Source: Chitinophaga hostae (GTDB lineage Bacteria; Bacteroidota; Bacteroidia; Chitinophagales; Chitinophagaceae). From it: a stretch of 64,000 bases of DNA. The notes under the pieces were generated by a model. It made no database searches and was not told where the DNA came from. It saw only the letters and a program-made list of their open reading frames with translations. The stretch lies in assembly GCF_018224885.1 (NCBI RefSeq), contig NZ_JAGTXB010000009.1:62001-126000 (forward strand), read 5' to 3'. The position numbers and the translations under genes are program-made. Below, piece after piece: positions 1 to 8,306 of the stretch; position 1 is the first letter of the stretch, and the number at the start of each line of letters is the position of its first letter.

Positions 1-1338
1 ACATCGGCCACAGATAAGGCAGGAGAGTTCTACAAGCTGTTTCATGCTTACCTGTTTTCCTATGTATCGCACCGCATTCCGGAAATAGCAGATGATCTTT
101 ATAAAGTAGATGATGCCATGAAAGCCGGCTTTGGCTGGGAAATAGGTCCTTTCGAAAGCTGGGACCTGCTGGGGGTGGAAGCATCCGTGAAACTGATAGA
201 GGAAAAAGGTCTGACTGTTGCCGGTTGGGTGAAAGATATGCTGGCAAAGGGTATCAAGACTTTCTATAAAGTGGAGAATGGTAAGAAGTTTTATTATGAT
301 GTTACTTCTCAGGCGTATAAAACAGTACCTGGTGAAGGACAGTTCATCATCCTCGAGAACTTTTCCAATAATGTGGTATGGAAAAACAGCGCCTGCAGCC
401 TGATTGATATTGGTGATGGCGTGGTTTGTTTTGACTGGAAAACCAAGATGAATACTATTGGAGGCGAAGTGCTGGAGGGATTAAATAAAGCGGTAGACCG
501 CGCGGAGAAAGACTTCCGTGGCCTGGTGGTGGGTAATGAGGGCACCAACTTTTCTGCCGGCGCCAACGTGGGGATGATTTTTATGCTGGCAGCGGAACAG
601 GAATTTGATGAGCTGGATATGGCTGTACGGCTGTTCCAGCGAAGCACTATGCGTTTACGTTATTCATCGATACCGGTGGTGGTGGCGCCACATGCCCTCA
701 CCCTGGGTGGTGGTTGCGAAATGTGTTTACATGCGGATAAGGTACAGGCGGCCGCCGAAACCTATATTGGGTTGGTGGAACTGGGTGTGGGGCTGATTCC
801 CGGCGGTGGCGGCACCAAGGAAATGGCACTCCGTGCCAGTCTCGAATACAAAGAAGGACGGATTGAGGAAGAACCGCTGAAAGATTACTTTATGACGGTA
901 GCCACCGCAAAAGTAGCGACCTCCGGTTTTGAAGGATTTGATATGGGCGTTTTACGCAAAGGGCACGATGAGATCACCATGAACCAGAGCCGCCTTATTG
1001 CAGATGCCAAACGCAGCGTGATTGTGATGGCAGATGAAGGATACACCCGTCCGATCGAAAGAACAGATATTAAAGTATTGGGTCGCGGCGCCCTGGGAGC
1101 CTTGCTGGCAGGCGTTTATGCCATGAAGTTCGGCAACTATATCTCAGAGCACGACCAAAAAGTAGCCAATAAACTGGCATATGTGATGTGCGGTGGCGAT
1201 CTCACAGAGATGTCCTATGTAAGCGAACAATACCTGCTGGACCTGGAACGCGAAGCTTTCCTGAGTCTTTGTGGTGAACGCAAAACATTGGAACGTTTAC
1301 AGAGTGTGATCAAAACGGGCAAGCCGGTACGAAACTAA
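1..1338 (+). CDS. 3-hydroxyacyl-CoA dehydrogenase / enoyl-CoA hydratase, C-terminal part (partial)
   Basis: The reading frame is open from base 1, so the gene begins upstream of the window; 445 codons are visible. The first ~60 residues look like the C-terminal helical part of a 3-hydroxyacyl-CoA dehydrogenase (ending in FGWEIGPFESWDLLG). After a linker comes a crotonase domain with NFSAGANVG, TLGGGCEMCLHAD and GLVELGVGLIPGGGG, which hold the oxyanion-hole glycines and the two catalytic glutamates. Dehydrogenase before hydratase is the FadN-type order, the reverse of E. coli FadB. The inferred role is hydration and NAD-dependent oxidation of acyl-CoA in fatty-acid beta-oxidation. A partner thiolase would be expected nearby outside the window but cannot be seen. 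A terminator follows at 1359-1410. Confidence 0.9.
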   Translation, partial: TSATDKAGEFYKLFHAYLFSYVSHRIPEIADDLYKVDDAMKAGFGWEIGPFESWDLLGVEASVKLIEEKGLTVAGWVKDMLAKGIKTFYKVENGKKFYYDVTSQAYKTVPGEGQFIILENFSNNVVWKNSACSLIDIGDGVVCFDWKTKMNTIGGEVLEGLNKAVDRAEKDFRGLVVGNEGTNFSAGANVGMIFMLAAEQEFDELDMAVRLFQRSTMRLRYSSIPVVVAPHALTLGGGCEMCLHADKVQAAAETYIGLVELGVGLIPGGGGTKEMALRASLEYKEGRIEEEPLKDYFMTVATAKVATSGFEGFDMGVLRKGHDEITMNQSRLIADAKRSVIVMADEGYTRPIERTDIKVLGRGALGALLAGVYAMKFGNYISEHDQKVANKLAYVMCGGDLTEMSYVSEQYLLDLEREAFLSLCGERKTLERLQSVIKTGKPVRN

Positions 1339-1358
1339 AAACTGTTATTTTAATTTAT

Positions 1359-1411
1359 GGGAAATGTAGTGAAGATTAGCCATAAGATCATTCGCTGCAT
1401 TTCCCTTTTTA
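1359..1411 (+). terminator. Intrinsic terminator after the beta-oxidation gene
   Basis: A 15-bp stem pairs 1359-1373 (GGGAAATGTAGTGAA) with 1391-1405 (TTCGCTGCATTTCCC), with two G-U pairs and a 17-base loop. Five T follow at 1406-1410. It separates the beta-oxidation gene from the ABC exporter genes. Confidence 0.75.
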
Positions 1412-1436
1412 TTTTCCACATTCATATTGTTTTTCT

Positions 1437-2330
1437 GTGCCAATTCTATCCTTACAAAACATCTCCAAAAGCTACGGATCTGTACAGGCCTTATCCGGCG
1501 TTTCCTTTGAAGTGCCCGCAGGCAGCGTGTTCGGTGTGCTGGGGCCTAACGGCAGCGGTAAAACCACTTTGCTGGGTATTGTTACCGACGTGCTGAAAGC
1601 AGATACCGGCAGCTTTACGTTATTTGATAGAACACCTACTGCCGGGGAGCGCCGTCAAATAGGTACTTTGCTGGAAACCCCCAACTTCTATCATTATCTC
1701 AGCGGGTATAAAAACCTGGAAATCTCCGCTGCTATCAAGCAACGGGGAAAAGATGATATCGCCAGGGTACTGGAGATTTGTGGTCTTACGCAACGACAGC
1801 ATTCCCCTTTTAAAACCTATTCGCTGGGGATGAAGCAGCGTTTGGCCATAGCGGCCGTATTGCTGGGAGATCCGGATGTATTGATCCTCGACGAACCTAC
1901 CAACGGCCTGGACCCTTCCGGTATCGCGGAAGTAAGGGAACTGGTGCGGAAACTGGCCGATTCGGGTAAAACAATTATCCTCGCCAGTCATCTGCTGGAT
2001 GAAGTAGAAAAGGTATGTACGCATGTGGCCATTATACGGTCAGGGAAACTGCTGCTTTCCGGCGCAGTAAATGAGGTGATCAGCAGGAGTGATTATGTAG
2101 AAGTATCGGCAGAAGATACCAACGCACTGCGCACGCTGCTGTTGGAATATCCGGGTTGTACCGGGGCGGAAATACAGGGTACTATTGTAAAAGCGTTGTT
2201 TGCCGTTGCCCCCGATGCGGCAGCCATCAATAGTTTCTGCGCAAAGCGTGGGATCTGGCTGAGCCATCTGCATGTACGTAAGAAAAGTCTTGAAACCGCA
2301 TTCCTGGAAATCACTAATATCCCTGCATGA
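1437..2330 (+). CDS. ABC transporter ATP-binding protein
   Basis: A 297-residue ATPase subunit of an ABC-2 type exporter. Visible motifs are Walker A GPNGSGKT (residues 36-43), the signature SLGMKQR, Walker B VLILDEPTNGLDPSG, and the switch histidine in ILASHLLDEVEKV. The DPSG ending and the ~90-residue tail resemble BcrA/drug-export or lantibiotic-immunity ATPases. The start is GTG at 1437; no ATG fits the conserved N-terminus MPILSLQNISKSYG. Its last four bases overlap the permease gene (ATGA), implying translational coupling and a two-protein complex at the inner membrane. The substrate is unknown. Confidence 0.92.
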   Translation: MPILSLQNISKSYGSVQALSGVSFEVPAGSVFGVLGPNGSGKTTLLGIVTDVLKADTGSFTLFDRTPTAGERRQIGTLLETPNFYHYLSGYKNLEISAAIKQRGKDDIARVLEICGLTQRQHSPFKTYSLGMKQRLAIAAVLLGDPDVLILDEPTNGLDPSGIAEVRELVRKLADSGKTIILASHLLDEVEKVCTHVAIIRSGKLLLSGAVNEVISRSDYVEVSAEDTNALRTLLLEYPGCTGAEIQGTIVKALFAVAPDAAAINSFCAKRGIWLSHLHVRKKSLETAFLEITNIPA

Positions 2331-3109
2331 TGAAACAAATCATATATACCGAATGGCTGAAAGTAAAGAACTACCGCACTTTCTGGGTAATGTTCATCCT
2401 GGCGCTGATCATTATTCCGGCCAGCAATTTTATGTTGGCGGATAGGGCTACCAGTAACAATTTTAAGCAGGTAGGAAAAATATTTGGTAACCCATTCAGT
2501 TTTCCGGAGGTATGGCTCACCGTAGCCTCGATGAACAGCTATATGTCGCTGTTATTCGGCCTGTTGCTGATTATCCTCGTTACCAACGAATATACTTACC
2601 GTACCAACCGGCAAAACGTTATTGATGGTTGGGAAAGAAGTCAGTTTGTATATGCCAAGCTGTTCTGGCTGGTCACTATTTCGCTGCTTACCCTGATAGT
2701 GGCTACCGTTAGCGGGGCCTTGATAGGATTAATATATGGGGATAAGCCCTTCAGCCTGGAAGGATACCAGTATCTGCTGTATTATTTCCTGCAGCTGAAT
2801 GTAATGCTCACCATTGCACTGTTGATCGGCGTACTGGTAAAACGGGCCGGACTGGGAATTGTATTGTTTATAGCCTATAATATGATGCTGGATCAGCTGT
2901 TGTCGTTTTTCCTGAAAAGAAGCGTAGGGCCTATTGGTGGCTTATTACCGCTGCAGAGCGGGGATGAACTGCTGCCTTTCCCGCTGGTGGGTAAAATGGT
3001 AACTACTGATACACAATATGATACTTATGTGTATGTAACGGCTATGCTGGTTTATATTGCAGCAGGTATCTACCTGGTTTTCAGAAAAGTATTAAAATCG
3101 GATCTGTAG
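2327..3109 (+). CDS. ABC-2 type transporter permease
   Basis: A 260-residue membrane protein with about six hydrophobic segments, including one near residues 17-35 and one near 65-85 (SLLFGLLLIILVTNEYTYRT). It begins with MKQIIYTEWLKVKNYRTFW, the typical start of BcrB-like ABC-2 permeases: a cytoplasmic helix before the first membrane span. A charged NEYTYRTNRQNVIDGW segment is probably the coupling helix contacting the ATPase. It is the partner of the overlapping upstream ATPase gene. The fold call is firm; the exported substrate cannot be told. Confidence 0.88.
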   Translation: MMKQIIYTEWLKVKNYRTFWVMFILALIIIPASNFMLADRATSNNFKQVGKIFGNPFSFPEVWLTVASMNSYMSLLFGLLLIILVTNEYTYRTNRQNVIDGWERSQFVYAKLFWLVTISLLTLIVATVSGALIGLIYGDKPFSLEGYQYLLYYFLQLNVMLTIALLIGVLVKRAGLGIVLFIAYNMMLDQLLSFFLKRSVGPIGGLLPLQSGDELLPFPLVGKMVTTDTQYDTYVYVTAMLVYIAAGIYLVFRKVLKSDL

Positions 3110-3161
3110 AAATATCTATATATTTTACATTCTTTTAAAGCGAAATGTTTAACAGAGAGCT

Positions 3162-3169
3162 TAAATTTG
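3162..3169 (+). promoter_or_regulatory. Candidate -7 promoter element for surE
   Basis: TAAATTTG matches the Bacteroidota TAnnTTTG -7 element, 25 bases upstream of the surE ATG. No TTG lies at the right distance upstream, so only half of the promoter signature is present. Confidence 0.35.
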
Positions 3170-3193
3170 TTGGGCAAAGCTAAATGGTGAATT

Positions 3194-3985
3194 ATGGTAA
3201 AACAGGAACGGGTAATATTGGTAACGAACGACGATGGAATTACTGCACCGGGTATCCGTGCACTGATTGAGGCAGTAAAACCGTTGGGTAAGGTGGTGGT
3301 GGTAGCTCCGGATAGCCCCCAGTCGGGCAAAGGGCATGCTATTACGATCGGGATTCCTTTGCGCTTAAACCAGGTTGATATTTTTGAAGGAATTGAAGCA
3401 TGGCAATGTTCAGGTACGCCGGTAGATTGCGTGAAACTGGCGCGTGATAAAATCCTGCATGGTAAACCAGACATTTGCGTGAGCGGGATTAACCACGGCG
3501 CCAATCATTCTATCAATGTGATCTATTCAGGTACTATGTCGGCCGCCATGGAAGCTGCTATTGAGGGTATTCCTTCCGTAGGGTTTTCGTTCCTGGAATA
3601 TAGTTATGATGCAGATTTTTCTTTACCGAAGAAAGTGGCATACGAAGTAACCAAACGTATGCTGGCATCAGATTTACCGCCGGGTGCGCTGTTTAATGTG
3701 AATATTCCGATTGTTGAGGAGAAGGATTTTAAGGGGCTGAAAATCAGCCGGCAGGCAGATGCCAAGTGGGTGGAGGAATTCGACGAACGCCGCGACCCGC
3801 ACGGCAAAAAATATTACTGGCTCACCGGCGAATTTAAAAACAGGGATACCGGGGAGGATACGGATGTGTGGGCATTGGAAAACAACTATGCGTCTGTGGT
3901 GCCGGTGCAGTTTGATCTGACTAACTATTCGCTGAAAAAGAGGCTGGAAGAGGATTGGAAAGAAACGGGGCTAAGCTCCAACTAA
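3194..3985 (+). CDS. surE: 5'/3'-nucleotidase SurE
   Basis: A 263-residue survival protein E that dephosphorylates nucleoside 5'- and 3'-monophosphates. The metal-site residues fall in the expected places: D13 and D14 in TNDDGI, S44 in SPQSGKG, and N100 in SGINHGAN. Each is shifted by five from the well-studied Thermotoga enzyme. Length is normal. It is followed directly by a heptamer repeat tract, a small membrane protein and lpxB, a neighbourhood I recall from related Bacteroidota. A cytoplasmic role in nucleotide salvage or stress is family knowledge, not shown by the sequence. Confidence 0.95.
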   Translation: MVKQERVILVTNDDGITAPGIRALIEAVKPLGKVVVVAPDSPQSGKGHAITIGIPLRLNQVDIFEGIEAWQCSGTPVDCVKLARDKILHGKPDICVSGINHGANHSINVIYSGTMSAAMEAAIEGIPSVGFSFLEYSYDADFSLPKKVAYEVTKRMLASDLPPGALFNVNIPIVEEKDFKGLKISRQADAKWVEEFDERRDPHGKKYYWLTGEFKNRDTGEDTDVWALENNYASVVPVQFDLTNYSLKKRLEEDWKETGLSSN

Positions 3986-4059
3986 AGGCTGAAAGCAAAA
4001 AGCAAAAAGCTATTCTCATTACCAAACTAAAAGCTGCAAGCTAACAGCTAAATGCTATT
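3984..4059. repeat. Heptamer repeat tract directly after the surE stop codon
   Basis: Two runs of 7-base units, mostly of the form AANRGCT, fill most of the surE to small-gene spacer. Units at 3984-4011 read AAAGGCT, GAAAGCA, AAAAGCA, AAAAGCT. Units at 4029-4056 read AAAAGCT, GCAAGCT, AACAGCT, AAATGCT. Both runs end in ATT. The same kind of unit occurs after rel, nuoN, the GntP gene and the D-amino-acid enzyme gene. Confidence 0.7.
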
Positions 4060-4065
4060 ATCGCC

Positions 4066-4371
4066 ATGTTAAAAAAAGACAATCTTCCATTAGGAATTTT
4101 ACTGGGGTTTTTAACTCCTGTAGCCGCATTTTTTCTGTACTATTTTTTTGTGATCAGAATGCAGCATAATGATGTGGGGCTTGGACAATTTCTGGGTATC
4201 TTAAAAGATAACCGGCAGATGATTCCAAAGCTTACCAGTATCTGCCTGTTGTTGAATGGACTGGTGTTTTTCCTGTATACCAGGAAACGGATGGATATTA
4301 CAGCTAAAGGTATTTTCCTGATGACCATGCTGTATGCGATCGGCATTTTATTGCTCAAACTGATCAGATAA
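4066..4371 (+). CDS. Small three-span membrane protein of unknown function
   Basis: A 101-residue protein with three likely membrane spans (about residues 9-29, 57-73 and 83-99) and a short polar loop (RMQHNDVGLGQFLGILKDNR) between the first two. I do not recognise a named family. It lies between surE and lpxB, 18 bases before the lpxB start, so the two are probably co-transcribed. A role near the inner membrane in lipid A or envelope synthesis is only a guess from position. Confidence 0.75.
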   Translation: MLKKDNLPLGILLGFLTPVAAFFLYYFFVIRMQHNDVGLGQFLGILKDNRQMIPKLTSICLLLNGLVFFLYTRKRMDITAKGIFLMTMLYAIGILLLKLIR

Positions 4372-4389
4372 TTTTTAATCTTCACAAAT

Positions 4390-5493
4390 TTGAAATATTA
4401 CATTATTGCAGGAGAGGCGTCAGGTGATTTGCATGGCAGTAATCTTGTGAAACAGTTAAGGCAAATTGATACGTCTGCGGATATACGCAGTTGGGGCGGT
4501 GATCTGATGGAAGCTGCCGGCGCCCATGTGGTAAAGCATTACAAGGAACTGGCGTTTATGGGTTTCGTGGAAGTGCTGATGAACCTGCGGACTATTTTAC
4601 GTAACATAGATATTTGTAAAAAAGATATTACCGGATTTAAACCGGATGTTTTAGTGCTGGTGGACTATCCCGGGTTTAACATGCGCATTGCCGAATGGGG
4701 CAAGCAGCAGGGCTATAAAATAGTATACTATATTTCCCCGCAGGTATGGGCCTGGAAAGAAAACAGGGTGAAAAAGATTAAGCAGAGCGTGGACAAAATG
4801 CTGTGTATTCTCCCTTTTGAGCAGGGGTTTTACCATAAATGGAATTATGAAGTAGAGTATGTCGGACACCCCCTGGTAGAAGTGATCAAGGCAGCAAAGG
4901 AACAACCGGCAGATGCGCCGCTGTCTGATAAACCGGTGATTGCCGTGCTGCCAGGCAGCCGCAAACAGGAGGTAAGCGTGAAATTGCCGATTATGCTCAC
5001 CATGGCCAAACATTTTCCGGATTACCAGTTTGTAGTGGCACAGGCGCCCAGTCTCGACGACCATTTCCTCGAAGGCTTAACCGGCCAGCATCCCAATGTA
5101 TCAATGGTGAAAGGCCAAACGTATAATTTACTACGCCAGGCGAAAGCCGCGCTGGTTACATCCGGTACCGCCACATTGGAAACTGCTTTGTTTGGCGTGC
5201 CTGAAGTAGTATGCTATAAAGGAAATCCAATCTCCTATTTCTTCGCAAAAAAACTGATCAAGGTTAAATATATCTCCCTGGTAAACCTGGTGATGGATAA
5301 GCTGGTAGTAAAAGAATTAATCCAGCATGACCTTACAGAAGAAAATTTACTGAAAGAGCTGACAGCCCTGTTGAAAGACGAAGACGCCAGAAGCCGCGTG
5401 ATGAAAGATTATGCAGAGCTGTGGCACAAGCTGGGAGAAAAGGATGCTTCCCGCCGTGCAGCAGAAGTGATCTATGAATATGCAATTGCCTGA
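4390..5493 (+). CDS. lpxB: Lipid-A-disaccharide synthase LpxB
   Basis: A 367-residue glycosyltransferase (family GT19) that joins UDP-2,3-diacylglucosamine to lipid X, giving the lipid A disaccharide precursor at the inner membrane. The diagnostic N-terminal GEASGDLHG lies at residues 8-16. YYISPQVWAWKENRV, the C-terminal LPGSRKQEV and TSGTATLETAL are typical of the two Rossmann-like halves. The start is TTG at 4390; no ATG is available between the previous stop and the conserved KYYIIAGEASGD. Length is slightly under the E. coli enzyme (382). Its presence shows a Gram-negative outer membrane with lipid A. Confidence 0.95.
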   Translation: MKYYIIAGEASGDLHGSNLVKQLRQIDTSADIRSWGGDLMEAAGAHVVKHYKELAFMGFVEVLMNLRTILRNIDICKKDITGFKPDVLVLVDYPGFNMRIAEWGKQQGYKIVYYISPQVWAWKENRVKKIKQSVDKMLCILPFEQGFYHKWNYEVEYVGHPLVEVIKAAKEQPADAPLSDKPVIAVLPGSRKQEVSVKLPIMLTMAKHFPDYQFVVAQAPSLDDHFLEGLTGQHPNVSMVKGQTYNLLRQAKAALVTSGTATLETALFGVPEVVCYKGNPISYFFAKKLIKVKYISLVNLVMDKLVVKELIQHDLTEENLLKELTALLKDEDARSRVMKDYAELWHKLGEKDASRRAAEVIYEYAIA

Positions 5494-5499
5494 TAACGG

Positions 5500-5670
5500 T
5501 TAATGCCTCCTGATCAGTTTGATCACCATAATAATCACCGCGATTAAAAAAAGTAAAAGCGATATTCTGTTCATCCCGTGCATCATAGCCACGTAGCGCG
5601 TTTTTGGTGCATTGGGATCCTTCTTACCTATGTAGAGATACCTCAATATTTGTTGCCAGATACTTTTCAT
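5500..5670 (-). CDS. Conserved small membrane protein (possibly DUF6728 type)
   Basis: A 56-residue protein that begins MKSIWQQILRYLYIGKKDP, has a basic, proline-containing middle (NAPKTRYVAMMHGMNR), one hydrophobic helix at about residues 36-52, and a basic tail (KLIRRH). I recall a Bacteroidota-wide small family with this layout (DUF6728), but could not check that here. It converges on lpxB with only six bases between the stop codons. Its start lies 54 bases from the divergent beta-mannosidase gene. Charge distribution suggests a single-span inner-membrane protein with cytoplasmic N-terminus. Function unknown. Confidence 0.7.
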   Translation of the reverse strand: MKSIWQQILRYLYIGKKDPNAPKTRYVAMMHGMNRISLLLFLIAVIIMVIKLIRRH

Positions 5671-5694
5671 TTCTCAAAGATCGGAAATCAGTAC

Positions 5695-5702
5695 TATTTT
5701 TG
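5695..5702 (+). promoter_or_regulatory. Candidate -7 promoter element for the glycosidase pair
   Basis: TATTTTTG matches TAnnTTTG 22 bases before the beta-mannosidase ATG. The -33 region has only a weak TTTC, so the full signature is not met. Confidence 0.4.
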
Positions 5703-5724
5703 GTTCTTCTGAAAAAATAAGAAC

Positions 5725-8304
5725 ATGAAATATATGCTGTTAACGGTGAGCATGTTGCTGGCCGTTTTTTTCCAGGTGAAGGCACAGGACAATACCCCAA
5801 ATCCCATGTTAACCGGCTGGGAGTTTTCCCGCGCTGACGAAGGCATCTGGCGCCCAGCCATCGTGCCGGGCACCGTACATACCGATCTGATGGCATTAAA
5901 ATTAATCCCTGATCCTTTTGTTGGCACCAACGAAAAGGCTGTACAGTGGGTCGATAAAAAGGATTGGATATACCGCAAAAAATGGAAACTCAAAAAACAG
6001 GACCTGAATTTTGATGTGGTGGAACTGGAGTTCAAGGGTTTGGATACTTATGCAGATGTATACCTCAACAATCATTTAATACTGCAATCGGCCAACATGT
6101 TTGTTTCACAGATCGTAAATGTGAAAGAATGGCTGGTAGCGGGCGACAACGAACTGCGTATCCTGTTTAAAAGTCCGATTAAAACAGATATGCCGAAATT
6201 TTTGCAGGACAGTATTATCTATCCTGCCGGTAACGACGCCAGTGATATTCCCTTGAGTATTTACGCCCGTAAGGCGCCTTATCACTATGGATGGGATTGG
6301 GGACCGCGTTTGGTTACTTCCGGTATCTGGCGGCCGGTATACCTGCATAGCTGGAACAGGGCGATCATCCGTGATGTATACTGGCAACAGCTGAAACTGG
6401 ATTCTGTCGAAGCAGTCATGCAGGCGGATGTTACAGTGGAAGCGGCACAAGCAGGCGAATATACACTGCAGCTGCAGGAAAAAAATGTGACCGGCAAGAT
6501 GCCGGAACTGGCCAAACAAACGGTGAGTTTGCAGGCAGGCATGAATGTAATAAAGATCCCGTTTGGCATTAAAAAACCGGTACTGTGGTGGCCCGCCGGG
6601 ATGGGCAATCAGTTCAGGTATGAGCTGCAGGCCAATGTGCTAAGCGGAAAAAAGGCCATTGCCACCCAAAAGAACCGGGTTGGATTACGCACCATTGAGG
6701 TAGTGAATAAACCGGATAGCCTCGGGGAATCGTTTTATGTGAAAGTGAACGGGCGCCCGGTTTTCATGAAAGGCGCCAACTATATTCCACAGGATAATTT
6801 CCTGCCAAGAGTAACTGCAGCCAGGCAGGAAAAACTGTTCCAGGACATGGTAGAATCCAACTTTAATATGGTACGCGTATGGGGCGGAGGTATTTATGAA
6901 GATGATATTTTTTACAACCTGGCAGATGAAAAGGGGATACTGGTCTGGCAGGATTTTATGTTTGCCTGTACCTTGTATCCTGCTGATCCGGCCTTCCTGG
7001 AGAACGTAAAACAGGAAGCAGCAGATAATATTAAACGTCTGCGCAATCACCCTGCCATGGCGCTATGGTGTGGTAATAACGAGGTAGCGGTGGCTATCAA
7101 AAACTGGGGCTGGCAAAGCGGTTATGCCTATACGAACAAACAATGGGAAAGTTTATTGAAAGGCTACGACCAGTTATTTAAAGAAGTGCTGCCCCAACAG
7201 GTAGCAGCTTATCAACCCGGCGCTTTCTATTTTCACTCTTCTCCCATCAGCAACTGGGGTAAGCCGGATGATTTTACAAAGGGCGACAATCACTACTGGG
7301 GCGTATGGCATGGCATGGAGTGGTTTGAAGCGTTTAATACACATATCCCCCGTTTTATGAGTGAATATGGTTTTCAGTCCTTCCCATCAATGGAAAGTAT
7401 CCGCACTTTTGCTACAAAGGACGATTACGACATTTTTTCCAATGTGATGCAGGCGCATCAAAAGAGCCCTGCTAAAGGAAATACAGCGATAAAAACCTAT
7501 ATGCTGCATTACTACCGGGAGCCCAAAGACTTTCCTTCGTTTGTGTATTTGAGCCAGGTATTGCAGGCAGAGGGTATGAAGATGGCCATAGAAGCGCATC
7601 GCAGGGCTATGCCGTATTGTATGGGTACACTTTACTGGCAGCTGAACGACTGTTGGCCAGGCGCGTCCTGGTCGGGAAGGGATTACGATGGCCGCTGGAA
7701 AGCGCTGCAGTACTATGTGAAAAATGCGTTTAAGCCCCGGTTGGTATCCAGTACTATTGAAAACGGGCAGCTGGCTACCTATATTGTTACCGACGAATAC
7801 CAGGGAACAGCGGCGTTACAGCTTACCGCGGTTGATCTGAATGGTAAGGTGATCTGGCGGGAGGAGCTATCTGATATAAAATTGCAGCAAAATACCAGCG
7901 TTAAGGTGCATTCGGTTGATACGGCGGCTATTTTGAAGGGAAAAAACCCCGCAACGGTAATATTCTATGCGCAACTGCGAATTGACAATAAGGATATGGA
8001 GCGGAATATCTTTTACTTTGTTGCTGCGAAGGAAATGAACCTGGAGGTACCGCATCTCGACATCGCTACCAGCAAAGTTGCAAATGACAGAGGGGTGGTG
8101 TATATCCGGCTGAAAACCGATAAACTGGCCCGGAACATTTACCTCTCGCTCGACAACGCACAGGCAACTGAACATTTCGAAGAGAATTATTTTGACCTAT
8201 TGCCCGGAGAAACCCGGACTATCAGGTTGCAGACCAGGCAGTTGCCCGAAATCATTCAGCAGGCATTGAAAGTAACCACTTTGGAATCTTCTTATAAACA
8301 TTGA
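5725..8304 (+). CDS. Beta-mannosidase, glycoside hydrolase family 2, secreted
   Basis: An 859-residue protein with a signal peptide (MKYMLLTVSMLLAVFFQVKAQ) and the GH2 layout: N-terminal sugar-binding domain, Ig-like domain, TIM barrel, then C-terminal beta domains. The acid/base is predicted as E453 in WCGNNE and the nucleophile as E547 in FMSEYGFQS. WGGGIYEDDIFY, HYGWDWGPR and WQLNDCWPGASW are signatures of beta-mannosidases rather than beta-galactosidases. It should remove terminal beta-mannose from oligosaccharides in the periplasm or at the cell surface. The stop codon is two bases before the alpha-fucosidase ATG, so the two enzymes are coupled and probably act on the same glycan. Confidence 0.92.
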   Translation: MKYMLLTVSMLLAVFFQVKAQDNTPNPMLTGWEFSRADEGIWRPAIVPGTVHTDLMALKLIPDPFVGTNEKAVQWVDKKDWIYRKKWKLKKQDLNFDVVELEFKGLDTYADVYLNNHLILQSANMFVSQIVNVKEWLVAGDNELRILFKSPIKTDMPKFLQDSIIYPAGNDASDIPLSIYARKAPYHYGWDWGPRLVTSGIWRPVYLHSWNRAIIRDVYWQQLKLDSVEAVMQADVTVEAAQAGEYTLQLQEKNVTGKMPELAKQTVSLQAGMNVIKIPFGIKKPVLWWPAGMGNQFRYELQANVLSGKKAIATQKNRVGLRTIEVVNKPDSLGESFYVKVNGRPVFMKGANYIPQDNFLPRVTAARQEKLFQDMVESNFNMVRVWGGGIYEDDIFYNLADEKGILVWQDFMFACTLYPADPAFLENVKQEAADNIKRLRNHPAMALWCGNNEVAVAIKNWGWQSGYAYTNKQWESLLKGYDQLFKEVLPQQVAAYQPGAFYFHSSPISNWGKPDDFTKGDNHYWGVWHGMEWFEAFNTHIPRFMSEYGFQSFPSMESIRTFATKDDYDIFSNVMQAHQKSPAKGNTAIKTYMLHYYREPKDFPSFVYLSQVLQAEGMKMAIEAHRRAMPYCMGTLYWQLNDCWPGASWSGRDYDGRWKALQYYVKNAFKPRLVSSTIENGQLATYIVTDEYQGTAALQLTAVDLNGKVIWREELSDIKLQQNTSVKVHSVDTAAILKGKNPATVIFYAQLRIDNKDMERNIFYFVAAKEMNLEVPHLDIATSKVANDRGVVYIRLKTDKLARNIYLSLDNAQATEHFEENYFDLLPGETRTIRLQTRQLPEIIQQALKVTTLESSYKH

Positions 8305-8306
8305 TA

